Positions 15,764 to 24,818 of a DNA stretch of 64,000 bases are shown here, in pieces (the stretch's first letter is position 1; every line of letters begins with the position of its first letter). The DNA is from Advenella kashmirensis W13003 (GTDB lineage: Bacteria; Pseudomonadota; Gammaproteobacteria; Burkholderiales; Burkholderiaceae_B). Below the pieces are notes generated by a model, which ran no database searches, was not told where the DNA came from, and was given only the letters and a program-made list of their open reading frames with translations. Position numbers and translations under genes: made by a program. The stretch is taken from positions 171,122 through 235,121 of the forward strand of contig NZ_KI650981.1 in NCBI RefSeq assembly GCF_000506985.1. The letters run 5' to 3'.

Positions 15764-16542
15764 CGCAAGGCGGCTTCTTGTCCCGGATTGGCCGCAATCT
15801 TGAGCGCACGGGTGATGATCGCCGTGCTCACATTGGCAAAATAGCGGGCACCCAATGCGGCGTATTTCTCTTCATCTTCTGGCGTGAGCGCAATGATGCC
15901 TGGACACTTGCCGGCGCGCGCAATGGCAGCGAGTCCATCACGGATGGCTTGCTGTACCGGCGCCGCGTTCCAGTCGCTGCCATGACCCATGGCATGGGCC
16001 AGGTCATTCGGACCGATGAAAACCGCATCGACTCCGTCCACATTTGCAATATCGTAGGCGCGGCTGATGGCCAGTGGCGTTTCAATCATGACAATCAGGC
16101 TGACGCCGTCGTTGCTGCGCTGGGTGTGGCCTGCGCCACCGAAAGCACCGTAGCCGGCTGCGCGTGTACTGAACGCGCTGCCGCGCAGGCCCCTGGGCGG
16201 ATAGAACACCCGCGCTGCCAGTTCCTGCGCTTGCTCGGCAGATTCGACCATCGGAATCTGCACTGCGCTGGCGCCCATGTCCAGTATGCGGGGCAGGTCA
16301 TGCGCGAGGCAACGCACGACAGGAATAATGCCGCTGGCGCGCGCCGCGCGCAGCATGTTTTCCGTCACGCCCAGATCTGCACTACCGTGTTCGTTGTCGA
16401 TAATAATGAAGTCGAAACCGGCGTAGCCGCACATCTCGACAATGGCCGGGCTGGGCAACCCGTTAAATACGCCGCGTACGCGGCCGGCTCCGCGTAGCAG
16501 GTCCGGCAGCCGATTGTCCAGTGGATGATGAAGTTCTGTCAT
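15757..16542 (-). CDS. HpcH/HpaI family aldolase
   Basis: 261-residue class II pyruvate aldolase-type protein (2,4-dihydroxyhept-2-ene-1,7-dioate aldolase family). Motifs: FIIIDNEHGSADL, VRCLAHDLPRILDMGA, the family mark YPPRGLRGSAFSTRAAGYG, LIVMIETPLA with the metal-binding Glu, and VFIGPNDLAHAMG with the second metal ligand. Cleavage of a 2-keto-3-deoxy acid to pyruvate and an aldehyde is expected. The start is ATG at 16542 with AAGGA upstream; a longer frame to 16608 has no ribosome-binding site. It is last in a minus-strand operon after HisD-like, SDR, LacI and Bug genes. Confidence 0.9.
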   Translation of the reverse strand: MTELHHPLDNRLPDLLRGAGRVRGVFNGLPSPAIVEMCGYAGFDFIIIDNEHGSADLGVTENMLRAARASGIIPVVRCLAHDLPRILDMGASAVQIPMVESAEQAQELAARVFYPPRGLRGSAFSTRAAGYGAFGGAGHTQRSNDGVSLIVMIETPLAISRAYDIANVDGVDAVFIGPNDLAHAMGHGSDWNAAPVQQAIRDGLAAIARAGKCPGIIALTPEDEEKYAALGARYFANVSTAIITRALKIAANPGQEAALRY

Positions 16543-16565
16543 GGCAATGTCCTTTGAATGTATTG

Positions 16566-17552
16566 TTAGTTGGCCTTTATCCCGGCTTCTTGAACGACTT
16601 TGCGCCATTTTTCGACTTCGGCTTTCTGAAAAGCGGCAAATTCCTTGCTGCCGCGGCCGTCGGGTTCGACACCCAGCTGGCGCAGCTTGGCGGCAAACTC
16701 CGGCATTTTGACGGCAACGGCTACTTCATGCGCCAGTTTGTCCACAACAGGTTGTGGTGTGCCTGCGGGAGCAAACACACCTTGCCATGACTGCATTTCA
16801 AAATTCGGTACGCCAAGCTCGGCCAGCGGTTTTACACCCGGCAAATCAGCCAGTTCAGTCGAGGACGTGACACCGAGCACTTTGACGCGTTTTGAATCGA
16901 TCATGGGGCGCGCGGCAGCCACGGTTTCGAATATCAGATCGATCTGGCCGCCGATCAGATCGACCATTGCCTGCGATCCGCCTTTATATGAAATCTGCTG
17001 CAGGGTCGTTTTGGTGATGGACTGGAATAGCTGGCCCGACAGGTGCTGCGATGTACCTGGTCCCGCTGTGCCGTAATTCAGTGCACCGGGCTTGGCTCGG
17101 GCTGCGTCGATCACATCCTGTACCGTATTGAAGGGGCTATCCGCGCGCACAACAAGGGCGTTGCTCACCATGCCGACCAGTGCGACGGGTGTAAAGTCCT
17201 TGACTGGATCGTAGCTGAGCGACTTCACAAAAAAGGGATTGACTGCATGCGTGGTGATGGTGCCGCCCATGATTGTGTAGCCATCGGCCGGGGATCTTGC
17301 CACGGTCTGGGTGCCCAGGATGCCGGATACTCCCGGCTTGTTTTCAATAATCATGCTTTGCCCGAGCTGTTTGGATAACTGCTCGGCGAGCAATCGCGCG
17401 ACGCCGTCCGATACGCCGCCGGGCGAGAACGGCACAATGTACCTTACGGGTTTTTCTGGCCACTTCGTTGCATCCTGTGCGTGAGTGACCGGGCTGAGCG
17501 CCAGCAGCGCTGCGGCGCAGAATGCGCCCGTAAACAGATTAAGTTTCTTCAT
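16566..17552 (-). CDS. Bug/TctC family binding protein
   Basis: 328-residue periplasmic binding protein. The signal peptide MKKLNLFTGAFCAAALLAL ends near THAQD, followed by WPEKPVRYIVPFSPGGVSDG, SPADGYTIMGGT, YGTAGPGTSQHLSGQLFQ and QISYKGGSQAMVDLIGG. It lies between a LacI gene and the HpcH aldolase gene, 23 bases before the latter. It is probably the uptake component for the compound handled by the HisD-like and SDR dehydrogenases of the same operon. Confidence 0.92.
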   Translation of the reverse strand: MKKLNLFTGAFCAAALLALSPVTHAQDATKWPEKPVRYIVPFSPGGVSDGVARLLAEQLSKQLGQSMIIENKPGVSGILGTQTVARSPADGYTIMGGTITTHAVNPFFVKSLSYDPVKDFTPVALVGMVSNALVVRADSPFNTVQDVIDAARAKPGALNYGTAGPGTSQHLSGQLFQSITKTTLQQISYKGGSQAMVDLIGGQIDLIFETVAAARPMIDSKRVKVLGVTSSTELADLPGVKPLAELGVPNFEMQSWQGVFAPAGTPQPVVDKLAHEVAVAVKMPEFAAKLRQLGVEPDGRGSKEFAAFQKAEVEKWRKVVQEAGIKAN

Positions 17553-17621
17553 TTTGGAGACTCCATTTCTACTGCTAGCGGAACGCTCGCGTCCGCAGTT
17601 TCAAATTTCAATAAAATGTGG

Positions 17622-18638
17622 TTATGTCGCGGCTCGGACTGTCTTTCGCTCTATCAGCGTGCAGGGCACAACGATTTCCCGTGCATGCACTTCTCCACAC
17701 ATTTGCTCTAGCAGGAGTGCGACCGTTGCATCCACCATGGGTTGCACGCGTTGCGAAACCGTGGTTAGCTGATAAGCGCCCCAGGCCGCTTGCGGGACAT
17801 CGTCAAAGCCGATGATGCCTACCTCGTCCGGTACCTGCAGCCCCAGTTCCAGGCGCAAGACATCCATGGCGGCAATCGCCATATGATCATTTGCGACAAA
17901 CAGGGCATCGGGTCGATCGGCACGATCAAACAGCCGCCTTACGGCGTCTTGCGCACACTGGAAACTGTAATGGCCGGTGTCACGGTACGCCAGGTCACTG
18001 CCGAGATCGGCCAGTGCTTCAGTGAAGCCGCGTTCCCGTTCCAGGCTGGTGGACGAGTCCTCCAGCCCGGCCAGAAAAGCAATGCGTTCATAGCCGCGGG
18101 CCACGAATAACTCGGCCGCCAGCCGGCCGCCGACTGCATTATCGGAGGTCACCGAACTGGTTGCGTAGCGCGTCAACCCGGCCAGGTCCGAAATGCGGTT
18201 GAACTGGACCACCGGCACGCCCAGATCCGAGCAGCTTTTTGCCAGCGTGGGTGACAGCATGGTCGATGCTAGGACAATCCCATCCACCTGATATTGCAGA
18301 ATGTCGGCCAGCACGCCGTCTGCACCTTCGTCGATATCGGCGATAAACATCAGCACGTGATAGCCTTCTTTTTGCAGCTTTTGCGACAGCTTCTCAATCA
18401 CCAGCGGATAAAACTGGTTTTCCAGATAGCTCATGACCAGGGCCACGATGCGACTCTGACGCGTGATCAGGCTGCGTGCCAGCGCATTGGGCCGGTAGCC
18501 CAGGCGCTGAGCGGCTGCCAGCACTTTGCTGCGCATCTCCTCGGATACGCTGGCGCCGGGCGTGAAGGTGCGGCTGACGGCCGATTGCGATACTTGCGCA
18601 AGATCGGCCACGTCCTGCGCGCGAGGGGCGGATTTCAT
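17622..18638 (-). CDS. LacI family transcriptional regulator
   Basis: 338-residue LacI-type repressor. The HTH is at about residues 6-28 (AQDVADLAQVSQSAVSRTF), the hinge near NALARSLITRQS, and the effector domain ends with the usual TLIERKTVRAA. The ATG at 18638 overlaps the stop of the SDR gene by ATGA; a longer upstream frame would lie inside the SDR gene. Because it is inside the operon it regulates, the palindromes ahead of the HisD-like gene (20759-20810) are the likely targets and would give autorepression with induction by the substrate. Confidence 0.9.
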   Translation of the reverse strand: MKSAPRAQDVADLAQVSQSAVSRTFTPGASVSEEMRSKVLAAAQRLGYRPNALARSLITRQSRIVALVMSYLENQFYPLVIEKLSQKLQKEGYHVLMFIADIDEGADGVLADILQYQVDGIVLASTMLSPTLAKSCSDLGVPVVQFNRISDLAGLTRYATSSVTSDNAVGGRLAAELFVARGYERIAFLAGLEDSSTSLERERGFTEALADLGSDLAYRDTGHYSFQCAQDAVRRLFDRADRPDALFVANDHMAIAAMDVLRLELGLQVPDEVGIIGFDDVPQAAWGAYQLTTVSQRVQPMVDATVALLLEQMCGEVHAREIVVPCTLIERKTVRAAT

Positions 18639-19402
18639 GCTGCGGTCCAGCCTCCATCGAGCATCAGGGCGCTGCCTGTCATCAGGCTGGAGGCATCGCT
18701 GGCCAGAAAGACCACCGCGCCCATCACTTCGTCGATACGACCGACCCGGCCCAGGGCGATCCGTTCGCATACCCATTGACGGAAACCCGGTTTGTCGAAC
18801 ATCGGCCGTGTCAGCGGCGTATCAATAAAGGTGGGGCAGATTGAATTGACGCGGATGCCATTGGCGCCCAGTTCCCAGGCCAGGGCCTTTGTCATGCCTT
18901 CCATGGCATGCTTGCTGGCGCAATATAGTGCTCTGCGCGGGCTGCCGACGTGTCCCATTTGCGAGGACATATTGATGATAGAGCCGGGCAGCTCCTCGCT
19001 CAGCAAGCGGCGCGCTACCGCGCGGCTGGTGTAAAACGCGGCCTTGACGTTCAGATCGAATACCGCATCGATATCCTCGTCGGTCTGTTCGATCATTGGG
19101 ACCGGCCGGTTCATGCCCGCGTTGTTCACCAGAATGCGATAGGGCGGCGCATCCGCCACGACAGCATCCACATCAGCCGATTGTGTCACGTCCAGCACGA
19201 CAAAATCACACGATAGCTGTTCGGCGCGCAGGGCCGAACAGGCTGCTTCCAGCTCGGTGCGCCGGCGTGCCGCGAGCGTGACATGGGCGCCGGCGCGGCC
19301 AAGAGCGACCGCGGCGGCCAGTCCGATGCCGCTGCTGCCGCCGGTGACCAGGGCGCGTTGTCCATCCAGCCGGAAGTTTGGGCTTTGCGGTAATTCGATC
19401 AT
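18635..19402 (-). CDS. Short-chain dehydrogenase/reductase (SDR)
   Basis: 255-residue classical SDR. The nucleotide-binding motif is [25 protein letters not shown] matches the NNAG motif, the catalytic Ser is in INMSSQMG and the Tyr-Lys pair in YCASK. The C-terminal [15 protein letters not shown] is typical of glucose/3-oxoacyl-type SDRs. ATGA overlaps at both ends couple it to the HisD-like gene upstream and the LacI gene downstream. It probably oxidises or reduces an alcohol/keto pair in the same pathway as the HisD-like enzyme. The start at 19402 replaces a longer frame that would enter the HisD-like gene. Confidence 0.9.
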   Translation of the reverse strand: MIELPQSPNFRLDGQRALVTGGSSGIGLAAAVALGRAGAHVTLAARRRTELEAACSALRAEQLSCDFVVLDVTQSADVDAVVADAPPYRILVNNAGMNRPVPMIEQTDEDIDAVFDLNVKAAFYTSRAVARRLLSEELPGSIINMSSQMGHVGSPRRALYCASKHAMEGMTKALAWELGANGIRVNSICPTFIDTPLTRPMFDKPGFRQWVCERIALGRVGRIDEVMGAVVFLASDASSLMTGSALMLDGGWTAA

Positions 19403-20718
19403 GCTTGTTCCGCGACGGGTTCGTACCAGGGCAGATCGGGACGGTTGCCATAACGGCGCACGCGGATATTGGCCTGCTCGCCATGGCCCGCGAAGTTCTC
19501 CATATGGCACAGGCGTGAACAGTATTCGCCCATGGTTGCGCTGGCTTCGTCTGTCAGCACGCGCTGGTAGGTGCAGGTTTTCAGGAATTTGCCGACCCAC
19601 AGCCCGCCGGTATAGCGTGCGTTACGGTTGGTAGGCAGCGTGTGATTGGTGCCGATGACCTTGTCGCCGAAACTGACGTTGGTGCGCGGTCCCAGAAACA
19701 GCGCGCCATAATTCGTCATGTTGTTCAAGAAGTAGTCGACGTCCTCTGTCATAACCTGGACATGTTCAAAGGCCAGGTCATCGGCCACTTGCAGCATTTC
19801 CTCTTTGGTATCGCACACAATGATTTCGCCGCAGTCTGCCCAGCTTTGCCGGGCGATGGCCGCCGTCGGCAGGATTGTCAGCTGGCGTTCGACTTCGGCA
19901 AGCGTATCGCGTGCGAGTTTTTCGCTATTGGTCAGCAATACTGCAGGGGAGGTCGGACCATGTTCGGCCTGGCCCAGCAGATCAACGGCGCATAATTGGC
20001 CGTCAACGCTATCGTCCGCAATCACCAGCGTTTCTGTCGGGCCCGCAAACAGGTCGATGCCTACGCGTCCGTATAATTGGCGCTTGGCTTCGGCAACAAA
20101 CATATTGCCGGGACCGACCAGCATATCTACCGGGGCGACACTGGGCGTTCCAACGGCCATGGCAACCACCGCCTGTACGCCGCCCAGCACCAGGATCTCA
20201 TCGGCGCCGGCCATATCCATCGCAGTCACAATGGCTGGATGCGGCTTGCCCTGATAGGGCGGGGCAGTGGACACGACACGCTTGACGCCGGCAACCTTTG
20301 CGGTCAGTACACTCATATGGGCTGATGCCAGAAGGGGGTATTTGCCGCCCGGAATATAGCAACCCACCGCATTCATGGGAATGTGTTTATGTCCCAACAC
20401 CACACCAGGATAGGTCTCGACTTCGACATCTTTCATGGAATCGCGCTGGATCTGCGCAAAATTGCGGACTTGTTTCTGGGCAAACGCGATGTCTTCGATT
20501 TCGCGCGCGGACAGTTGCTTGTGCGCCGCCGCAATGTCGTCGCGCGACAGGCGAAAATCGGTCGGGTCCCAGTTGTCGAATTTCCTGCTGTATTCACGGA
20601 CGGCATCGTCGCCATCCTTTTCGATATGGCGAATAATGTCTTCGACAGTGGCCCGCACTTTGGCATCATCGTCGGATTTGACTTCGGCCGTCCGGCCGCG
20701 TTTCAGGTATTGGATCAT
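19399..20718 (-). CDS. Histidinol dehydrogenase-family dehydrogenase (catabolic, HpsN-like)
   Basis: 439-residue NAD-dependent enzyme of the HisD family. Motifs: [60 protein letters not shown] and [24 protein letters not shown]. No histidine biosynthesis genes are near, and the neighbours are an SDR, LacI, a Bug protein and an aldolase, so oxidation of a non-histidine alcohol is more likely, as in sulfopropanediol 3-dehydrogenase HpsN. That specific substrate is not proven. The ATG at 20718 is chosen over a TTG at 20739. It is the first gene of a five-gene minus-strand operon. Confidence 0.85.
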   Translation of the reverse strand: MIQYLKRGRTAEVKSDDDAKVRATVEDIIRHIEKDGDDAVREYSRKFDNWDPTDFRLSRDDIAAAHKQLSAREIEDIAFAQKQVRNFAQIQRDSMKDVEVETYPGVVLGHKHIPMNAVGCYIPGGKYPLLASAHMSVLTAKVAGVKRVVSTAPPYQGKPHPAIVTAMDMAGADEILVLGGVQAVVAMAVGTPSVAPVDMLVGPGNMFVAEAKRQLYGRVGIDLFAGPTETLVIADDSVDGQLCAVDLLGQAEHGPTSPAVLLTNSEKLARDTLAEVERQLTILPTAAIARQSWADCGEIIVCDTKEEMLQVADDLAFEHVQVMTEDVDYFLNNMTNYGALFLGPRTNVSFGDKVIGTNHTLPTNRNARYTGGLWVGKFLKTCTYQRVLTDEASATMGEYCSRLCHMENFAGHGEQANIRVRRYGNRPDLPWYEPVAEQA

Positions 20719-20758
20719 GGTAAAGGGCTCAAGCGTCAACGGTTAAAAAAACAGAAAG

Positions 20759-20810
20759 TACGGGTATGGTCAAGTCCTTGCATAGGTATGCAAATAGGGG
20801 TATACCCGTA
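20759..20810 (-). promoter_or_regulatory. Nested palindromes, candidate operator of the HisD-like operon
   Basis: Three nested symmetric elements lie 41-92 bases upstream of the HisD-like start. TTGCATAGGTATGCAA (20778-20793) has 7-base perfect arms around GG. GGGTATACCC (20798-20807) is a perfect 10-base palindrome. The outer pair TACGGGTAT (20759-20767) and ATACCCGTA (20802-20810) is a perfect 9-base inverted repeat. The LacI protein of the operon is the most likely ligand; the neighbouring GntR is an alternative. Confidence 0.5.
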
Positions 20811-20949
20811 ATTACGCGGTCCTGACACCGCTGTCATCTTGCTGATTCTTTCTGGCCCGGCACCATAAACCATGGTTGGATCGGTTAGCTCCGGGCACCG
20901 GGCGATGGCTTATCAGGCCGCGCGATGCGACGCTGTATGCCCCCGGTTG

Positions 20950-21669
20950 TTATTGATTTGCTTCCGAGCGGGCGTACTGCAGATCGATATACTTTCCTGC
21001 TTCCGTGATATCCAGCCTGATGCTGTCAGAGACACGCGCTGCCTCTCGCGATTTAAGAAAATTGAGCGCCGCCTGATGATAATCCTGCTGCTTCAGATTC
21101 GGGACATAGTCGGGCAGCACCGCGTTGAGCGCCGGGCCGCAACGCAGCCAGAGTATTTCCGTTATATCCAGCACAACGTCCATCCGAGCGTGCTCGTACA
21201 GCGAAAAATGGAAACTCCGGTGCAGGTCAAGATATTTGCTTTTGCTGTCGCTATCAATGCAGCGGCTCATTTGCCGGACAATATGTTCGAGCTTGTCGAT
21301 GTCCTTGTCATTGATATGGGCGACGGCTGCGTAGGCCAGTTTCGATTCGAGCTCCGCTCGCAAAAACATTAACTGCCTGATCTGGTCGCGACTGAGCACG
21401 GGGACCGATGCCCCCCCTTTTTGTCCACCCGGGCCACGGTCCAGAACCCGTTCGGCGATCAGATGATTGATTGCGTCCCTGACTGGCGTGAGACTGATCC
21501 CGAGCTTGCCTGCCACGTCCCTCAGGATGAGCCGCTCGCCTGGTTTGAAATCGCCCGAGAGCAGGGCATTTTTCATGGCGAGATAGGCAAGATCGGACAG
21601 GTTGTTTTTTTCAAGCGGGGACAGCGGAGCGAACATAGCGGCGGAAAATGATTGAAATGTTGCCGCCAT
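20950..21669 (-). CDS. GntR family regulator, FCD (FadR) type
   Basis: 239-residue regulator. The winged HTH (about residues 22-85) contains LILRDVAGKLGISLTPVRDA, and the all-helical FCD effector domain has FLRAELESKLAYAA, LDLHRSFHFSLYEHA with metal-site-type residues, and a C-terminal helix. It is divergent from the Bug/enolase-family operon at 21789, and the intervening DNA holds a perfect palindrome of FadR-subfamily type (21711-21726). It probably represses that operon until a carboxylate or sugar-acid intermediate binds. No strong ribosome-binding site supports the ATG at 21669. Confidence 0.9.
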   Translation of the reverse strand: MAATFQSFSAAMFAPLSPLEKNNLSDLAYLAMKNALLSGDFKPGERLILRDVAGKLGISLTPVRDAINHLIAERVLDRGPGGQKGGASVPVLSRDQIRQLMFLRAELESKLAYAAVAHINDKDIDKLEHIVRQMSRCIDSDSKSKYLDLHRSFHFSLYEHARMDVVLDITEILWLRCGPALNAVLPDYVPNLKQQDYHQAALNFLKSREAARVSDSIRLDITEAGKYIDLQYARSEANQ

Positions 21670-21710
21670 AGTAACCGATTTGCGGGCGGCATCAAATTAA
21701 TTTATTTGTT

Positions 21711-21726
21711 GTTTGTTATAACAAAC
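21711..21726. promoter_or_regulatory. Perfect palindrome, candidate GntR operator
   Basis: GTTTGTTATAACAAAC is a perfect 16-base palindrome in the 119-base gap between the GntR gene and the Bug gene at 21789. FadR-subfamily GntR proteins recognise short palindromes with TTGT/ACAA arms, so position and form both fit binding by the adjacent regulator. It lies where it could block both divergent promoters. Confidence 0.65.
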
Positions 21727-21788
21727 TTCGTTAGAATGCGGAAATGTGGAAACGGTACGACAACAAACCACCTTTCTGGAGACATGCT

Positions 21789-22769
21789 ATGAAACGAATG
21801 CACTTTGCGGCCTGGGCAATGACGGCCATGCTCGCCGGCCACCTTCCTTCTGCCGTCGCACAATTCCCTGAAAAAGACATTCAGTTCGTCATTCCTTGGA
21901 ATGCGGGCGGGTCCAATGATATTGCCGCCAGGCAATTGCAAAAAATCGTTGCGGATCAATCCGGCGTCACGTTGATTGTGGAGAATGTACCCGGCGCGAC
22001 GGGTTCCATCGGCATGACCAAAGTTGCCAGAGCCAAACCCGACGGCTATATGGTCGGTATGGGAACCAGTTCGACATTGGCGCAGATTTCCCAAAAACTC
22101 ACGCCGCTGACCAACGATCAGTTTGTGCCCATCGCCAGAGTATCTGTGGACCCGTTGATGCTGCTCGTACCGGCTGACAGCGGACCGCAGGACTTGAAAA
22201 GCTTCCTGCAACACATAAAAGATAATCCAGGCAAAGTGTCAATCGGCACGCCGGGTTCTCAAAATCTGAATCATATATTTGCCACGATGACGGCGCGCGC
22301 AGCGCAAGCCTCTTATATCAATGTTCCTTATACGGGCGGCGCCAAGGTGATTGCCGACCTTGCCGGTAAACAGATTGCGGCGGCCGTGCTCAAGCCGTCG
22401 GAAAGCAAGTCGCAAATTGACGCGGGAAAAGTCAAGCCTATCGGTTTGTTTGCCACGGAAAGACTGGCCATCATGCCCGACGTGCCGACTTTCAAAGAGC
22501 TGGGCTATGACGTATTTCCATATGGACCGCTGGTGCAGATGGCCTATATCGTTGCGCCCGCAAAAACGCCGGAATCCGTCCGTGAAAAGCTGATCGAACT
22601 GTTTTCCAGTGCGATCGAAAGCGCGCAGTTCAAATCGTTTGCCGATAGCAATGGCGTGATTGTCAGTCCGCTTAAAGGAGACGACCTCACACGTGAAATC
22701 AATGCAGTCCAGAAAACCCTGGACAGCGCCAGTGCCAAAGTATTCAACAAAGCGGAAGAAAAGAAATGA
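21789..22769 (+). CDS. Bug/TctC family binding protein
   Basis: 326-residue periplasmic binding protein. The signal peptide MKRMHFAAWAMTAMLAGHL ends near AVAQF, then FPEKDIQFVIPWNAGGSNDI, KPDGYMVGMGTSS, GTPGSQNLNHIFATM and VPYTGGAKVIADLAG. The ATG at 21789 has TGGAG upstream; a longer frame from 21744 would add residues ahead of a good signal peptide. It is first in a GntR-controlled operon with two enolase-superfamily enzymes and overlaps the first of them by ATGA. Confidence 0.92.
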   Translation: MKRMHFAAWAMTAMLAGHLPSAVAQFPEKDIQFVIPWNAGGSNDIAARQLQKIVADQSGVTLIVENVPGATGSIGMTKVARAKPDGYMVGMGTSSTLAQISQKLTPLTNDQFVPIARVSVDPLMLLVPADSGPQDLKSFLQHIKDNPGKVSIGTPGSQNLNHIFATMTARAAQASYINVPYTGGAKVIADLAGKQIAAAVLKPSESKSQIDAGKVKPIGLFATERLAIMPDVPTFKELGYDVFPYGPLVQMAYIVAPAKTPESVREKLIELFSSAIESAQFKSFADSNGVIVSPLKGDDLTREINAVQKTLDSASAKVFNKAEEKK

Positions 22770-23905
22770 GTGTCATCAAGAAAGTTACCTGCCATGTCGT
22801 GAGCACCCCCATAGAACGTCCCTTTACATCATCGCGGGGCTGGCTGTATAAGACGCGAGGCTCATGCATTGTGGAAATAGAAACGCAAGACGGTACGGTG
22901 GGATGGGGCGAATGTTACGGTCCCTCTCACGTTGCCCGCAGTTTTATCGATACGCAATTTGCCCAACGCATTATTGGCCGCGACCCGTTTGATGTCGAGG
23001 TCATATGGGAGGATCTCTATAACCGGATCAAGGACTATGGCGCCAAAGGCATGGCCATTGCTGCAATGAGCGGAATTGATATTGCGCTCTGGGACATTAT
23101 TGGCAAAAGCACCGGCAAGCCGGTGCACAAGCTGATCGGCGGCGCGTTCAGGGATACGGTGACAGCCTACGCGACCGGCTTGTATTTTATTGATATGGAC
23201 CGGTTGATCGAAGAAGCAGTCGAAGAAGCCCAGGCGTATGCGCAAGACGGTTTCTCCGCCATCAAAATGAAGATCGGCCTGGGTTCGCCGAAACTGGACC
23301 TGGCGCGGGTGGAGGCCGTGCGCAAGGCGATCGGCGACGATATTCGCCTCATGGTGGATGCTAATCATTGCTTCACCGTGCCTGCCGCAATCCGCCTGGG
23401 ACGCGAGCTGGAAAAGCTGGATGTCGAATGGTTCGAAGAACCCATCTCTCCCGAGGATATCGATGGCTACGTGCAGGTGACGCAGGCCCTGGATATGGCG
23501 GTGGCCGGAGGAGAAAACGAGTATACCCGGTGGGGATTCAGGGATATTGTCAGCCGTAAGGCCATGGATATTATCCAGCCCGATCTGTGCGCGGCCGGTG
23601 GGTTCAGCGAGTGCAAAAAAATCGCCGCGATGGCCACCGCACATGGCGTGGAGTGTGTTCCCCACGCCTGGGGTTCTGTGATCGGCGTTGCCGCGACCCT
23701 GCATTTTATTGCGGCCTTGCCCGACCAGCCGCCAAGTTTCAGGCCCATGCCTGCGCTGTTTGAATTCGAGCAATGCGAGAACCCGTTCAGGGATCATCTG
23801 GCGACCGAACCCATACTGCTGGTGAACGGCGCGGTACGGATTCCGACCAAGCCCGGACTGGGCATCGATATCGATCGAAGCGTCCTGAAAAAGTACGCTG
23901 TGTGA
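22766..23905 (+). CDS. Mandelate racemase-subgroup enolase-superfamily enzyme
   Basis: 379-residue enolase-superfamily protein with an N-terminal capping domain and TIM barrel. Barrel motifs are complete for the mandelate racemase subgroup: KxK in AIKMKIGL, metal ligands in MVDANHCF, WFEEPIS and GGENEYT, and a His in VPHAWGSVIG. Members abstract the proton alpha to a carboxylate, and many are acid-sugar dehydratases. It is in an operon with an FAH-family enzyme and a D-2-hydroxyacid dehydrogenase, which fits dehydration of a sugar acid to a 2-keto-3-deoxy acid. The precise substrate is not evident. Confidence 0.9.
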   Translation: MSVIKKVTCHVVSTPIERPFTSSRGWLYKTRGSCIVEIETQDGTVGWGECYGPSHVARSFIDTQFAQRIIGRDPFDVEVIWEDLYNRIKDYGAKGMAIAAMSGIDIALWDIIGKSTGKPVHKLIGGAFRDTVTAYATGLYFIDMDRLIEEAVEEAQAYAQDGFSAIKMKIGLGSPKLDLARVEAVRKAIGDDIRLMVDANHCFTVPAAIRLGRELEKLDVEWFEEPISPEDIDGYVQVTQALDMAVAGGENEYTRWGFRDIVSRKAMDIIQPDLCAAGGFSECKKIAAMATAHGVECVPHAWGSVIGVAATLHFIAALPDQPPSFRPMPALFEFEQCENPFRDHLATEPILLVNGAVRIPTKPGLGIDIDRSVLKKYAV

Positions 23906-23912
23906 ACCCGCC

Positions 23913-24818
23913 ATGCGTTTTGTCACATTTGAACATGATGGAGTCGCACGGGCAGGCGTGATTGCAAAGGCAGGACGCAGGAGGCCCGGCGACTATGTTA
24001 TCGATGGCGCGCATCCGCTCAGGCCTGCGCCTCTGCGGGATCTGAAACCGACCATGCAAGACTGGATCGGATATGGACTGCAGGCGCTGTCCGTGGCGCT
24101 GCGTGCGGAGCCGCCAGCTGATTCGTGTCTGTTGCCGCTTGCGGATGTGAAGCTGTTGGCGCCCTTGCCCGATCCAGGAAAAATTGTCGGCGCCGCTTTC
24201 AATTACCGGGACGGGCTGGCACAAATCAACCGCGCTCCTTCGCCGCAGCCGGTTATTTTTATTAAATCGGCCAGCACGATTATCGGTCCGGCAGACGTCA
24301 TCAAAATCGACCCGGACAACCGGATAACCTACGAGGCCGAGCTCGCCGTGATCATCGGTAAACAGGCTTTAAAAATCAGCAGGCAGGACGTCGCGGATTA
24401 TGTTTGCGGCTATGCGATTTTCAACGATGTCAGCGTCACCAATTATGTGAAGCAGGATGGCGGATTCGTACGCGGCAAGAATCAAAGGACCTCGGGACCG
24501 CTTGGTCCCTGGATCGTGTCGGTCGATGACATATCCGATCCCCATGATCTGGCCGTCACGCTGGATGCCGACGGAATCCGCCTGCAAGACTCGAACACAA
24601 GCCAGATGCTGTTTCGTATTGACGAACTGATCGAATATATATCTGCGCAAATGCCGCTGGAACCGGGAGATATCATTGCCACAGGCACGCCGGCAGGTGT
24701 GGCCGCCACGCACGAGCCGCCGGCCTGGCTTGCGCCGGGAATGTCGCTTTCGATCTGTATCGACCATTTGGGCGAACTGCGCAACCAAGTAGAAAAGGAG
24801 TGCCCGCATGACCGATAG
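23913..24818 (+). CDS. Fumarylacetoacetate hydrolase (FAH) family protein
   Basis: 301-residue FAH-fold enzyme acting on a 2-keto acid or acylpyruvate. Metal-site and family motifs: ITYEAELAVIIGK, CGYAIFNDVSVTNYVK, RGKNQRTSGPLGPWIV and LEPGDIIATGTPAGV. The N-terminal 90 residues are the usual small domain. The family includes hydrolases, dehydratases and decarboxylases of 2-keto-3-deoxy acids. It begins seven bases after the first enolase-family gene and overlaps the dehydrogenase gene by 11 bases. The ATG at 23913 has no obvious ribosome-binding site, so translational coupling is likely. Confidence 0.9.
   Translation: MRFVTFEHDGVARAGVIAKAGRRRPGDYVIDGAHPLRPAPLRDLKPTMQDWIGYGLQALSVALRAEPPADSCLLPLADVKLLAPLPDPGKIVGAAFNYRDGLAQINRAPSPQPVIFIKSASTIIGPADVIKIDPDNRITYEAELAVIIGKQALKISRQDVADYVCGYAIFNDVSVTNYVKQDGGFVRGKNQRTSGPLGPWIVSVDDISDPHDLAVTLDADGIRLQDSNTSQMLFRIDELIEYISAQMPLEPGDIIATGTPAGVAATHEPPAWLAPGMSLSICIDHLGELRNQVEKECPHDR

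Noticed and set aside
19399-20718. Histidine biosynthesis hisD
   Set aside because: No other his genes; neighbours are SDR, LacI, Bug protein and aldolase, and the gene is under an internal catabolic regulator.
22862-23926. Long open frame (354 codons) on the strand opposite the first enolase-family gene
   Set aside because: It mirrors a gene with a full set of enolase-superfamily motifs, has no recognisable domain and reflects codon bias in GC-rich DNA.
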